A DNA stretch of 64,000 bases from Trichobilharzia regenti (lineage: Eukaryota; Platyhelminthes; Trematoda; Strigeidida; Schistosomatidae): assembly GCA_944472135.2 (NCBI GenBank), contig OX235270.1, forward strand, positions 41,354,352-41,418,351, in the 5' to 3' direction. A program made the position numbers and the translations under genes. The notes beneath the pieces were generated by a model. It was not told where the DNA came from and searched no databases. It saw only the letters and a program-made list of their open reading frames with translations. Positions 35,502 through 46,937 of this stretch are shown in pieces (position 1 is the stretch's first letter; the number at the start of each line of letters is the position of its first letter).

Positions 35502-38500
35502 GGAAACTCATTTGCCCCGGCAACCGTACCTCATCTATAACGTGATAAAACCAACCTAATCTCTCCCACATGCCTTTACCTAAGGTCCGGTTATTCAGCT
35601 TACTAGAGATCCTATCGATATTTCTTCAATCGGGTTTATAAACTCATTAGACTCTCCTGGATGTATAATCCCAAATTAGTTGTGATAGTTCTCCCATAAT
35701 ATAAGCAAACTGGTACTTTGTAATGTCTAAAGCATGCCATATGAAAAGTGGCCAGGAATACCTAGCAATAACAAACTCAACCAACCAACCATTTTCCCCA
35801 AGTTCATTCAACCTACCCTTATCCCTAATCGTACCACTACCAACACACTACTACTCAGTAGAATATGACTTAATTTGCTCCGGTGCTCAAAACTCTTCTA
35901 CCCTTTACTTTTTAAAAAAGACGTTTTAACTACTAACTGCACAGTAGCCATTTAACTAACTCACTGGTTTCCTCTTCACTGTAATCTTCAATAAGTTCGT
36001 CAGTATAATTATTTCCGAAAACCATTACATTAGCAACCATATCTTTTAATATTTTACGAATATACTTATATTATTAGCATAATACACTGCACTATTTTTG
36101 AGTTGAATTGATTATCTTCAGTCAACAGTTACCCATTCTCATATAATTTTCTAAAATTCATAATGTTAAAGCTATGTAGTATTTCTGTTAATATCTTTTA
36201 TAATATGTTTAGACACGTTACTTTGCAATGTCAGATGTCTACTATATACAAGACTGTCATGATAATTTAGTACACTAAGTCCTGCCAACCGACCTTACCT
36301 TCAGTTCATACTACCTACATTGATCCCTAACTATATTGTTCTGCTGAATCTTGCTTCACTATTCACAAAACCTATTCTTTTTATTCTTTAAGGTTTTAAC
36401 TTCTTGTAAAGTAATCTGTTCATTAGGACGCATGCATACATATATAATGTTCATAAAGATGTATGTGGAGACCTATTGGAAGCACTCATTAAGAAAGCTA
36501 GGGAGATGGAATATGGGGTACGAACATGTCTGGTACCAAGCAGTATATTTGCGGTAGCCATAATAATCATATTCTCAGAGCTTAACATCAAAAAAGGAGG
36601 GAGGGTGGCGTTAGCTGATCAGTAGATATGGTGGGGGTCACTAAGGTGAATCGCCCCATTCTGCAGGAACAGCAATATACAAATTAAAGGCTCGAGATAT
36701 TTCTGATTTTTATGAGGGCTTAGATCTTTATCTTGAAAAAGATAATAATGAACGCCTTGACAGATCATGCTTCTACCTTTAAATATATACCATTCGCTCA
36801 GCCTATTGTTGAGATGCGACCATGTGGGATCTGCACAGATTTATGGGGCATCTTATAAATCAACTTGCTGTCCATTGTCGGATCTTTAAATACCACTTCA
36901 CAATGTCTTATCTCATTCATTTTCTAATAACGTCTTTACTTAATCCTCATTGTATCCCATTAAACCTAACATTTTATAGCTCTTTATGAATTTGATTCGA
37001 CTTATTCTATTCCTATTCTCTGTGAGGTACGGTTGTGCACCAAATGCACAAAAAAGCATAAAATAAAAAAACAGACATAAGGAAAAAATGTATTAAAACC
37101 AAAAGTGGACATCATGATAGTACGAGATATACGCGTAGCATTATACATTGCAAATGAACGTTGTCAGCCTAGGGAGTTTTCTATATTAATGCATTTATTA
37201 GTGATACTTGCACTTACCCATTTCATTACACTTTATTGATTCACCTTAGCACTTTTACTTTTCTAAAAACAGCTTTCAATCCGTTGTAAACGTTGTACTT
37301 ACCTCAATATTGGTTGGTTATCGTATGCCGACAACCACGGGATGAAAACGAAACGAAGTCGATTTTCCCGCTCAACCTGGAGGACAATTGTACAATTCAA
37401 TAACTATACAGCCTAGTTCAGACAATGTGTATTTATATATATATCAAATATTTAACTGTTGAAACATTATTAACTTGTAGACAATCTACGATTTGATATT
37501 ATATCATACTTGATCGTGCCTGTAAAAATGGCATGCATTTTCATGTAAATTTATATGTTTATATGAGAATATATATTATTATTATAGGATAAATACAAGA
37601 AAGAGCTATAGAGTTCTTGGAGTGATAGCACACATTTGCAATATTCAATGCCAACCATATTACATTACTCTTGTCAATACTTAACAATCTTTAGTCTCCG
37701 GCCTACAGTGCGGTTATTCATCGAATTTTTGATACACTTTGATGGTGTAAGCAGTAACCGTAAGAAATTTTTATTTTTGTTTGACTGCCCTAATGTGCAT
37801 TCACAAAAAATTATTATATATCAGTAGCTTTGTACAGCAACGTGGATGCATTTGCCAAAAGGAGACTTCGCTAAATTTGTTATTCTTATATTCATATCTG
37901 GGTGGGTATTTTCGGTGAATTAAATTTTGTCATGAACCTGTTGGCACTGTAGGAACTTGACGGTTTACTGTATCACTCTGCCAAGCTTGCTGAGGTAAAT
38001 AAGAAGACCGGTTTCCTCAGAGATTTTAAAATAATTATAGTGTCAATGTAGTTGAAGATTGAACGATCAATTCATGGTTGTTTGCTCAAACCCAACTTCC
38101 CTATATTTTCGCGGAGACATCGATACACCAGTCCTCGTCTCATTGGTCGCTGTTCAGAAAGAAGTCAGGCCAAAACTGTCAGAAACCTTAGTTAAAGCTT
38201 AATTTTAAAGTTGGCTATATATTGGTGTTACAATAAAGAATTCTCGAGCAGCGAATCGGTGTTTTGGTTTTGCGTCCGCTATTACTAAGCGTTCCTGAGA
38301 AACTTCAAGGAACAGCGTGAGTCCCAGCGTAGCAAGAGCTGGGCATTAACGGTTTACGAGACGTGGCTGACATATAGGTATCCGAAGTGGTATTAAAAAG
38401 CTATGCATCATAGTCATATTCATCTTAGCTCCAAACTATTTAAACGTCACACTTCGAACTTTATAGATTATATTCTCTAACGTACCCCGAAAATGGAGGG

Positions 38501-38550
38501 AAACAACACAACGATCCTTGGAGTTATTTGAGTTGTTAGGTAATGAACTG
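35502..38550. other. LINE 3' UTR and spacer sequence
   Basis: AT-rich. The LINE 3' end is not located; a G-rich word 'aaaaaaggagggagggtggcg' at about 36589-36609 may mark an element boundary. No gene recognised. Confidence 0.4.
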
Positions 38551-38730
38551 TTTTATTTTTTGATTACAGCTTGATTTCACACCGTATTTTTGGTACAAAT
38601 ATGGAATTTTCAGCATGGTAGCCAGAATTTTGCAGGCCGATCATTGATGTCAGGTGTGCATCGGCAGAGGGTCGAACCCCAGACAGTGTAAATGGTCGGC
38701 GAGAGTCCTAAACACTGTGCCACCGACAGC
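38551..38730 (-). repeat. SINE family C, copy 2
   Basis: Minus-strand copy of 44769-44968. A box (TGGCACAGTG) and B box (GGGGTTCGACCC) are recognisable, followed by 'gcctgcaaaatt', 'attccatatttgtacc' and 'aatcaagctgtaatc'. Confidence 0.7.
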
Positions 38731-38990
38731 AATCATCCAATGAGTATATGAGTATGGTTATTGCGCGAAGCAAAAAAGCCGTCCATTTGGAATAAAATCC
38801 GAAAGTCGGTAAAATGCAGAGGAAATTTCCAGGGCATCCTTCGAAATTTGTGTTCAGTCATTATTCAGTAACATGATCTTCTATACAACTGGGGGCCTTA
38901 ACTTTTGTGAGTAAATGTTGCGACATAAAACAAAATATGAGAAAGCTGCATACATATGTTCAGTGTGCAAAATTTGGCCAATCAGAAAAG

Positions 38991-39162
38991 TATCCAAAAG
39001 CTGTACTCGTATATCAAACGTGGGAATAAAGCCATTAGTGGTATAACGTCCCTCATAAGCAATACTGAAGACGCCGCCGATTCCTACGAGACAAAAGCTG
39101 AAAAGCGCTCCAAATACTGTTGCGATGCTTTATCAAGGCAAAAATTCGGCCAATCAGACTAG
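38991..39162 (+). pseudogene. CR1-like linker remnant, right-arm copy
   Basis: Codes IQKLYSYIKRGNKAISGI, matching the left-arm remnant with two substitutions (S to N, R to Q). It loses the upstream part beyond the arm edge; the codons before 38991 are unrelated spacer. Confidence 0.55.
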
Positions 39163-40793
39163 TGGTTTCTCCAAGCCTATTATGAGGAGTTCAAACATTT
39201 TGAGTCAACAATTCTAGAATCATGCCATCAATACCTCAATGCAAAGTCTAAGCGCAATAATCTATCGATTAAAGGACACGATGAACAACTCAATCAGCTG
39301 TGATTCAACAAGGAATTGATGATCACGAGGCTTGATAGGTACTAGCATATTCGCAGAGGGTAGGAAGGAATATTTGATATAATATTGGCAAATCTCTTAG
39401 CCAACCACATTTTCGCTGCACCTGACAAGGGCAAAGACCAAGCATAAATGACTGAAATGGAGCTCACTGATTGATTAAAAATATAAAACAGGTCAGCACA
39501 TCTCCGAAAAGGTCTACGACAGCATTCGATCAATCGTTTAGATAATACCCTGATTAGATGCATTGCTTAGTCTCTCAACACCAGGACTGTCCTTTATTTT
39601 GTATAGCCCCTTTTATTCTCGGCCATGCTTTCTGAGCTGAGAAGGGGAGAAGCGTTTAAATTTTAAGAGTGTCCCTATTGTACAACAAACATCACGGCAG
39701 TATTTGTGGTAACGTGTTACCTTTTTGGTTGTGTGATCTGGAACTTGTTCAGTAAATAAGTCCCAACCGCTATCTTTCAACATTCTCCTTAGATCCTATA
39801 TATTATCGTGGGAGTGACGTCTATGTTGTATTTTCTTGCCAAAAGTGCAAGAAGACTCTTTTGTACAGCTGCCCACATATTTTGGGCAATATGCGTATGA
39901 TGCAGTGATCAGAATTAAGTAGTGGAGTCTTTTATGAGCTCCAAAGATGCCGAAGTCATTGCAAACACCAGACCGGGATCATTTTCTAGCCGTGTTGACA
40001 ATATTTTCATAACCCCACGATGTAAGGAAACTGAAGTCACAAGAATTGAATTCAGCAGTAACTATTGATAGGGAGTTGCAAGTGAACTCATCAGCAAATG
40101 AGGGTATTTCTGAGAGACTACATCCATGTGTAATATGGATGTTTGAAATGTGTATGCAGTTATACTTGAGCAGGCATTTCGGTCAACATGTAACATTGAG
40201 GCAGTGAAATTTGCTACTAGAGAGTCTAAAACATACATTGTTTTGACGTTCATCGCCGAGAATTGATGAAGGTTGCAATGCCACTGCCACAATCCCCCCT
40301 AGAGCTACGCCCATCTTCTCCGAGTAATCCAAAACCATTTGGACAGTCTAAATTATCATCATATAGGTCATGGAGCCAGGTTTAGCGAAGAGTTGTAATC
40401 CCTGCATTGCGGTATACATTGGATGACACGAGGGATTGCAGAGAGTTAATTTTGCGTGGCAGGGAGCTATAGTTTGTTTTCATGATCTCAGGAGCGATCG
40501 TCTGGTGTACAGGGTCATGATTTTAACCACGTTGCAGCCCAACATGATTCTTTTTCTTAGGTTTTCTGGAAGTTTGTGGATCTTCACTTTTTAAGCATTT
40601 TAAACATTCGCGAGTGTGTACGAAGGATTGTAGGTCATATTATAATGGGTTAAAAATATTGAAACGAGATATTATTTGTAATATGATGATGAGTATTTAT
40701 TTATTATTTAGAAAACCGGAAGATTCAATGAGGAAATTTTTTTTCGATTAGAATTTTTTCTAGGTTTTTCAAGGAAAGTATTCCAAACTTGCT

Positions 40794-41587
40794 GTTGTTA
40801 CGAAGACGAGCCGAACCAATAAATACTATGTAGCTTCTTTGACTTTAAATCCAAAACACCAGTATTGTAAGAGGGAAGTTATATTGTTTGGCAATTAAAG
40901 CAGAGAATAATACAAGTTTTTATTCGTTTTCGCTCGTCTTCGCCGAACTTGTTCACGATCGAACCATTCGCGCCTTCGAGTCACCCACCAATGGCGGCTA
41001 AGCCCAATGAACCAACGTTCAATGTTCACTTTCGTTGGCACTCCTCGTCAAAAACCCTCCATCCCTTTTTTCTATGTGCCAATAGCCTTGAACTGAAGAG
41101 ACCACGTGGGAACCTGGGCGAACAGTGACTAGGTTAAAATGGAAAAGCGAGACATAACGCCCAACACACAACAATCATACCACATCACACCAGTACGCTC
41201 TCCCCGGCGTGTGGGATCTTCCTCAGTGATCCGAACTTTCCTTCACTCTGTCGGAAGTGCCACGACTGATCTGGTCCGCGGGGTGTTGGCTGCTTCATAT
41301 TACTCTGGAACAATCCCCTCCCCGGCGTATCGAATCGCATACACTGACTCCAACAATACTCGATTCGTTCACAAGCTTAGAAGGTTAGAAACGACTTGAG
41401 AAGTACTTACAATAACATTACAAGATGACTCGCACAATGCGACAACTATAAAATAAACCAACAACTAAATGAATCGAAACCCACACAGTTACTTAACACA
41501 AATATGTGTACAATCAATAAATCAGATGTTGTGGATTCTGCCTTGACGAACTACCCTTGAAGAACTGTAGGACTTACAGCAGTATGC
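40794..41587 (-). repeat. BEL 3' LTR and 3' UTR, right-arm copy
   Basis: 40796-41040 matches the outer LTR at 43619-43855. An 86-codon plus-strand frame at 41139-41399 crosses two CGCCGGGGAG-type words in inverted order and has no known relative. Confidence 0.55.
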
Positions 41588-42235
41588 CTACATTCCATCA
41601 TTTTCGAAGCTCCTTCCATCATCTTTACACACAACTCTGAACGGTGACACGCCCATGTCATAGTATCGTGGAATGTAGATGACTAACAAACATACGACGT
41701 ATCTGGCCAACCAAGCGTACGCGCAGAGTAATTTACACCAACGATAATAACATTCAAATAGTAACTTGAAACTTGAAATGGCTTTATTCGTGCTAGTCAC
41801 AATTGGCTTATCATGAATAAACTGACCATTGACATTCGTCCTTTCAAACGGACCGATACTTGCATAGTCACAGCACAAGACACCTGAGTTCATGGACGTC
41901 CCTTTCATTGTGGATGACAACACCAACGACGACCGAATGATACAAGTTGATGAACTTAGCGTCGCGTCAGAAGTTGTCGTTCGAAACTTAGAGGTTTGTC
42001 TAGCCGTAGGATTACCCCCACTGCTATCTTTTATGATTAGCTGCGGTTTAGCACTAGCATCTGTTGATAGGTGGGCTACACGCTGACCATTTACACTGAT
42101 GGTCTCATTAGTATCCATACCTTCTACCACCGCATTCGCTCTTAATTCTACTTCACATTCAAGTTGTACAGAACCTTTGTTCAACTCAGTAGTAGTAGGC
42201 ATTCCTCTCATCTCATCATGATCAACCAAAGACAA
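41588..42235 (-). pseudogene. BEL/Pao pol remnant (215-codon frame), right copy
   Basis: Protein identical to the left-arm copy at 24531-25178; see there. Confidence 0.5.
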
Positions 42236-42471
42236 ATGTGCACTATCATGATCGACCTTCGTCTATCTGGTCGACTTCATCATTTTCAAACTCTTTAATA
42301 ACAGCAGTGGATGATTTGGGTTCTTCCTCACAAATCCTTAAATGTTTTATACCTTTATTCCGACTGGTAGTACCTTGTAAACTTGTGAAGTCAGAACTGA
42401 ACTCTGAAACTGTGACTCTCTTCTTCTGCACAAACTGCGGTGTTGTCTGTGGCACTCTATTCAACAATGGT

Positions 42472-43570
42472 TTAGGAGTTGCAACTACAGGCTTCTTTAC
42501 CGCATGACGCTGACTTCACATTTAGCTTAATACTAAACTTGCTCACTGCTTTCCAGTTCGCTTTTGTATGCTCTTCTTGCAAACGGACGAAAAACAACCA
42601 TGTTTGTCCCGCAACTTGTAACCTATCTGTTGGGGACATCTCGCGAAAGTTGTCACACTCATTAAGTTTCCGTGGATTACTAGACACCATAAAGCTTTCT
42701 CGATATCCACTTCTCTGAGACCCTTTCGTCATAAACGATTGCGTTTTGCACTTAGATTTCTCTATTCCAGGGATAGGGTGTAGGATACTAGCAGTGTCGT
42801 TCAAAGCTTGGTTAACAGTGTCCTTCATCAGCCTCACAATATCATCCTGCCCAGGCTCTAAACGCTCATCTTCTGCACGGGAGCTGACGAAGATATAATC
42901 TCTTAGCAACAGTCTCAAGTACGGATTTTGAATTCGATTAATCTAAGCAAGTAAGGGAACAAGAGTATTTCGTTATACCATTAAACTGTCCAAGAACTCT
43001 GCGAGTTCCACTAAGTTATCGTTTAACTGTGATCCATTACCTTTCACGGACTCAAAAATACTACGGGATATCATAAATGGTTTTCCAAGCCTTTGACGTA
43101 GTATCCCGATAGCCTCTGTGTATCCTTCGTTCGAGGACATAAACTTGCAGCACTATATGGCCCTTTCAGCAGCACCAGTGCGATACCTCAATAAATACAT
43201 TAAGTTTATTTCGTCATTTGAAATAAAACCACTCATATAACCTCAAACTTCTTGATAAACTGTGGGTAGTCGGCTGGGTTTCAATCAAAGTACCGAGGTT
43301 CAAGCTTAGGGAGTCTTGAAACACCACTATCCCTAAACGGCGAAGTGTGAACATCAGACTCATCAAACTGAGCATCATGCATATCATTATTATTAACTGG
43401 CAACTCATCGTTAGTTACTTTTTGTCTGCTTCCATGGTGACACGTCCCTTTCTTGACCCAGGCATTGTGCATCGTCACCAAAGAATCCAAATTGCGTTGA
43501 TAATCCGTGCCCAAAGAGATGCTGGCTGCAGACCCAGTAAGTACATCTGGAAGAGTTCCAGAAGGCACTC
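42472..43570 (-). pseudogene. BEL/Pao gag, broken, right copy
   Basis: Minus strand, from 43568: 'SLGTDYQRNLDSL', then LPKLEPRYFD followed by an in-frame TGA at about 43280. It goes on with 'PADYPQFIKKFEV', 'GAAERAI' plus stop, 'EGYTEAIGILRQRLG', 'SLMV' plus stop, and 'LLLRDYIFVSSRAEDER'. It runs through the arm edge at 42847 into the knuckle-less C-terminal part (42553-42594). At least three stops, so no gag is made. The uninterrupted order of phrases across 42847 shows that this side preserves the original element. Confidence 0.7.
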
Positions 43571-43618
43571 CAAAGAACGAATAAAAACTGCCGAAGAACT
43601 TATCCCTAAGATCCTATT

Positions 43619-43855
43619 GTTACGAAGACGCTCCGAACCAATAAATACTATGTAGCTTCTTTGACTTTAAATCCAAAACACCAGTATTGTAAGAGGGAAG
43701 TTATATTGTTTGGCAATTAAAGCAGAGAATAATACAAGTTTTTATTCGTTTTCGCTCGTCTTCGCCGAACTTGTTCACGATCGAACCATTCGCGCCTTCG
43801 AGTCGCCCACCATTGGCGACTAAGCCCAATGAACCAACGTTCAATGTTCGCTTCC
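43619..43855 (-). repeat. BEL 5' LTR (partial or complete)
   Basis: Third copy of the LTR end sequence in the window, outside the inverted arm. Similarity to the other copies stops near 43855. Confidence 0.65.
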
Positions 43856-44159
43856 ATTCACACCGGCTCTACCCTTATATATAATATAATATTCCAATAC
43901 ACAACAGTTTACCAATGAAGTGACCGTATGTTGGTTAACATTAAATAGTCAGTGTCAAATGTATGTAGGTTGATAATAAACGAAGAAAATCGATACACGT
44001 TTAAAGGATACAAATGGTTAGAATAAATTAATTGTAGAAGGATGACACGTAATTAAAGATAAAGTGGTGGGAAAAAATAATAAATGAATATAATAAGTAG
44101 GGCACTTATAATTCTTAAAGGTTTAAGGGGAGGGGAGCGAAGTAGTCCGATTTATACAT
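43856..44159. other. AT-rich stretch, nothing recognised
   Basis: Simple AT-rich sequence between the LTR and a PLE fragment. Confidence 0.4.
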
Positions 44160-44760
44160 TCATGTAACGATGCCCAAGGAAAGTGGCTGTACAAATTTCT
44201 TTTGAACACTCAGGTTTGTCTTCTTCAGGTGGTTTCCTATTGCTTCAGCTGTATGTAGAAGACGACTTCGTGGAGCAAAATTAAGTTTAGTAGGAATTCG
44301 ATATATAATTTTTAATGCTGTATGGACATAAACCCTATGCTCACTATCTACAAGGTGTGCTAAAATAGAGCTACGAATAGATCTTGTTTGTCCCTTGCTC
44401 AACCATGCTGAATGATGTTCGGATATACGATGATGAACCCGCCTAATTGTACGCCCAATGTAGCTGGCTCCACAGCTGCAGTCATACTGGTAGATACACA
44501 TAGAAGAGGCAAATGTAAGTAGTTTATCCTTATTTCTCGAACATAGAATAGGGGTGATTGTGAAGAGACAACGTACCTCTGCCGCATAATAAGCTCTTTA
44601 AACTGCATTCTTCAGGCGTTGTGTTATTATTTCGCTGATGTCACCGAGGAACTGCAGTTTTATGAACATTGGTGTCTCGGAACTGTTGCCATACTGACTC
44701 TCCTAGGTGCTGAATTCATATTTTTCTCGATAAACGTATCTGGATAACCGTTTTTTTCAA
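44160..44760 (-). pseudogene. PLE fragment: RT end and GIY-YIG domain
   Basis: Minus strand. The RT thumb ('LKKNGYPDTFIEKNM' at 44760-44710, then 'LQFLGDISEII' and a 'YYAAEVR' type segment, frame-shifted) leads to 'CSRNKDKLLTFASS', then the GIY-YIG core with CxC and YIGRT (QYDCSCGASYIGRTIRRV, RISEHHSAWL) and a domain end to the stop at 44160. Lineage differs from the PLE at 1.7 kb. No active-site RT remains. Confidence 0.75.
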
Positions 44761-44768
44761 GTAATTCT

Positions 44769-44968
44769 GTGCGTCGGTGGCACAGTGGTTAGGACTCTCG
44801 CCGACCATGCACATGGTCCGAGGTTCGAGCCCACGCCGACGCACACCTGATATCTATGGTCGGCCTGCAAAATTTGGGCTACCAATATCCACGCTGAAAA
44901 TTCCATACTTGTACCAAAATTACGGTGTGGAATCAAGCTGTAATCAAAAATAAAAAAAATAATAATCT
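44769..44968 (+). repeat. SINE family C, copy 1, with 76-nt tRNA-like head
   Basis: The head 44769-44844 is exactly 76 nt. Its ends GTGCGTC and GACGCAC pair perfectly like a tRNA acceptor stem. An A box (TGGCACAGTGGTTAGG) and B box (GGTTCGAGCCC) are in place; the T stem has one mismatch and two extra bases. The body continues 'gcctgcaaaatttgg' to an A-rich tail near 44968. It abuts the PLE fragment. A functional tRNA is unlikely because a family C copy with the same body lies at 38551-38730. Confidence 0.75.
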
Positions 44969-45104
44969 TAAGCTCCTCCTTGAGGCAGTCGTTTGAACAG
45001 ATTAACCTAGCTTTATGAACCAGATACTTTATCAGGTTACGTTTATATTTCAATGGGAAAAAACTCAAAAAATGAGTGTACTAATCTGTTGTTGTAGGTT
45101 TCTT

Positions 45105-46033
45105 ATAGAACATAACTTTCTGAGGTACTCAATGACATCAAATCAACGTCCACCTTGGCAGCCATCTGCGAGAACATTCTCAGGTGATGTAGAACATGGA
45201 AAACAGCCAGAGGAATAAATTTACTACACAGCGGCGAAAATAAGCACTAAGAAACTTATTACTAGCTGTCTCATAAAACTAATTGAATTTGATAGTGTAG
45301 GCGTAGTACCGAGTTAGAGATGTTTAGTGCGCCAAGATTGACTTAGGTTGTTCGGGCTGGTCACTGAGTAGTGATAGCCTAGATCCTTTTGTGTATGACT
45401 CTTGTGGCATTTTATTTTTTGAAACGGTTGTTTTGCTCTTCATTCATACTTTGTCCCAGGGTGCTTGATGTATCGTAGTGTGTATTGTCTATTATATTGA
45501 AATTGAGGGGAGTCTGTCAACCTAATAGTTTATATAAGTCGTTCCCATCCGTTAGATTGTATCTCCAATTTTATGGCTAGCAAAAGTTTCTCGTCGTCGT
45601 ACAACGTTTGGGTGTGATTATTCTTTTTTGTCATTCCTCAAAATGACTGTTTTCGACAGCGTGGTCACGGCGAGTAAGTAGGATTAATATGAAACATACA
45701 CAGCGATATAAGAATTTTAAAGATTTCCATGTAGTTCGAGTTATTTTGTTTGCCTTTTTTATGTTGCGAATATCTGGGCAACTTGGAGTAAATTTCCATT
45801 CCGAATTTAACTTTAAGTACATTGCAGACAGTACCACAGCTATGGCACATAAACAAAACTTTTTAGCTAGTAAGATTAAAAGCAGACAGTTATGAGGGTG
45901 GAGCAAGGCATATGTGATGGATATGTGGTGAGCTTAAGCTGGATTGTCCGCAGTCACTGAAATCCCACAAAGAACGCGACAAGGCCGTCGTGTTGCAGAA
46001 GTTGCACAGTTTGCCTTACAGATTGTAAAAGTA
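45105..46033 (+). CDS. Possible exons of an unrecognised small gene
   Basis: Three short frames can be joined by GT-AG sites in phase. Exon a is at 45131-45182 (MTSNQRPPWQPSARTFS, donor GTGATG), exon b at about 45826-45873 (STTAMAHKQNFLA, acceptor CATTGCAG, donor GTAAGA), exon c at about 45955-46027 (TEIPQRTRQGRRVAEVAQFALQ, acceptor TCCGCAG). I do not recognise the protein and the end is unknown. This could be chance splicing grammar in AT-rich DNA. Confidence 0.25.
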
Positions 46034-46276
46034 TGCTACTACCACTTGCTAACTACGCTTACTATACACGCATTATCATTGTTTCCAATTAAAGCTATGT
46101 ATACTTTATTTGGTTTGTATGCACCAAAACTTAGAAGTAAATATCTTTTCTTCCCACCAAGTTTTCGTCATAATTCAGATGCACAAAATGTTAATAATGA
46201 CTTACTCTGTCATCAGAGTGAATACCTGTTGGTGTCCAATCACCGTTTACCCCCACTGAAATCACTGCGTAATTAG

Positions 46277-46584
46277 TTTAATGCTAGTTAATTTTACTTG
46301 AGATATGAGTATACTGTAGTCTGTAATCTTTTAAAAAATCGTTTGATGCTTCTGATAGGTGGTATTTGTCAGTCGTTTGTCTAGGAATATTTCACTTTGT
46401 TTTAGCCGTCAGGAGTTAGAACTGTGTGTTGTCCTATGTACTCGTGGTCATTCGTAACATGTGCAAAATCTGCCTGTCGAATTGTCGAACTTCAAGCTTT
46501 TAAAATAGCATTCAGCTTAACTACTACCTTTTTGAGGAACTTTCACACATCCGTACACTGCTGAAAGCAGCAATCATATATTAT
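46277..46584. other. Upstream flank of DSCC1, nothing recognised
   Basis: No supported feature. Confidence 0.35.
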
Positions 46585-46589
46585 GGACA

Positions 46590-46779
46590 TAAGTACAAAA
46601 CTTGGGCCCTGTGGTAGAGCATAACTCCATTATGGATAAGATTTTATTTTGATAAATCACACAGTGTTGTAGGGTAATATTAACTGATGACGTTTCGAGC
46701 ACAAACTATTCCTCGTAATCATATCAGTTAATATTACTGTACAACACTGTGATTTATCAAAATAAAATCTTATCCATAA
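46590..46779. repeat. PLE-derived hairpin unit just upstream of DSCC1
   Basis: 46630-46688 and 46723-46779 are inverted complements with few differences, around a 34-bp loop that contains the PLE-terminus word GACGTTTCGA.CACAA and 'taatcat'. The preceding 'aaaacttgggcc.tgtggta' matches the PLE flank at 1590-1610. It resembles the left and right PLE termini at 1615-1714 and 2473-2572 brought together with no coding interior. Confidence 0.75.
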
Positions 46780-46937
46780 AAGGTTTGAGAAGTCAACCCA
46801 ACATGGCAGTTGGATTACTCAGTCTAACAGTTTAATTTTATTGTCTTTAGTAATACTGTTAATGAATAACTTTCAACTCAAAAGTTGGATTACAATTTTA
46901 ATTTATCAGAACAGCCATAGTAGTAGTGTATATTCTG

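Larger units (their letters stand above)
27776..38990. other. 11,215-bp spacer between the inverted arms
   Basis: Holds the rest of the old CR1-like remnant, a possible PLE tail, an intact CR1-like LINE and a SINE. I infer from the flanking repeat continuity that this block has been inverted relative to its surroundings. Confidence 0.6.
38991..42847. repeat. Right arm of the 3,857-bp inverted repeat
   Basis: Inverted partner of 23919-27775. The inner edge at 38991 cuts the CR1-like linker. The outer edge at 42847 lies inside BEL gag, which continues normally into the flank here, unlike on the left. Confidence 0.95.
40794..43855 (-). mobile_element. Internally deleted BEL/Pao-like LTR element
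   Basis: Minus-strand order: 5' LTR (43855 down to 43619), broken gag (about 43570-42480), short pol remnant (42235-41588), untranslated part, 3' LTR ending at about 40796. The two LTR pieces share about 240 bp with few differences ('gagccgaacc' against 'gctccgaacc', 'cacccaccaatggcggc' against 'cgcccaccattggcgac'). Protease, RT and integrase are missing, so it is non-autonomous. BEL/Pao assignment is by gag phrases (LPKLEPRYFD, PQFIKKFE) and the pre-integrase segment. Confidence 0.7.

Noticed and set aside
41139..41399. 86-codon frame (copied at 25367-25627) as a host gene
   Set aside because: It lies in the untranslated/LTR part of the BEL element, antisense to it, with no family resemblance.
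23919..42847. A giant DNA transposon with 3.9-kb terminal inverted repeats
   Set aside because: The arm edges fall in the middle of other elements (BEL gag, CR1-like linker), no transposase was seen in the spacer, and edges show no conserved terminal motif.
44769..44844. Functional tRNA gene
   Set aside because: Extra bases and a mismatch in the T arm, a non-tRNA SINE body directly after it, and a second family copy at 38551 point to a SINE.
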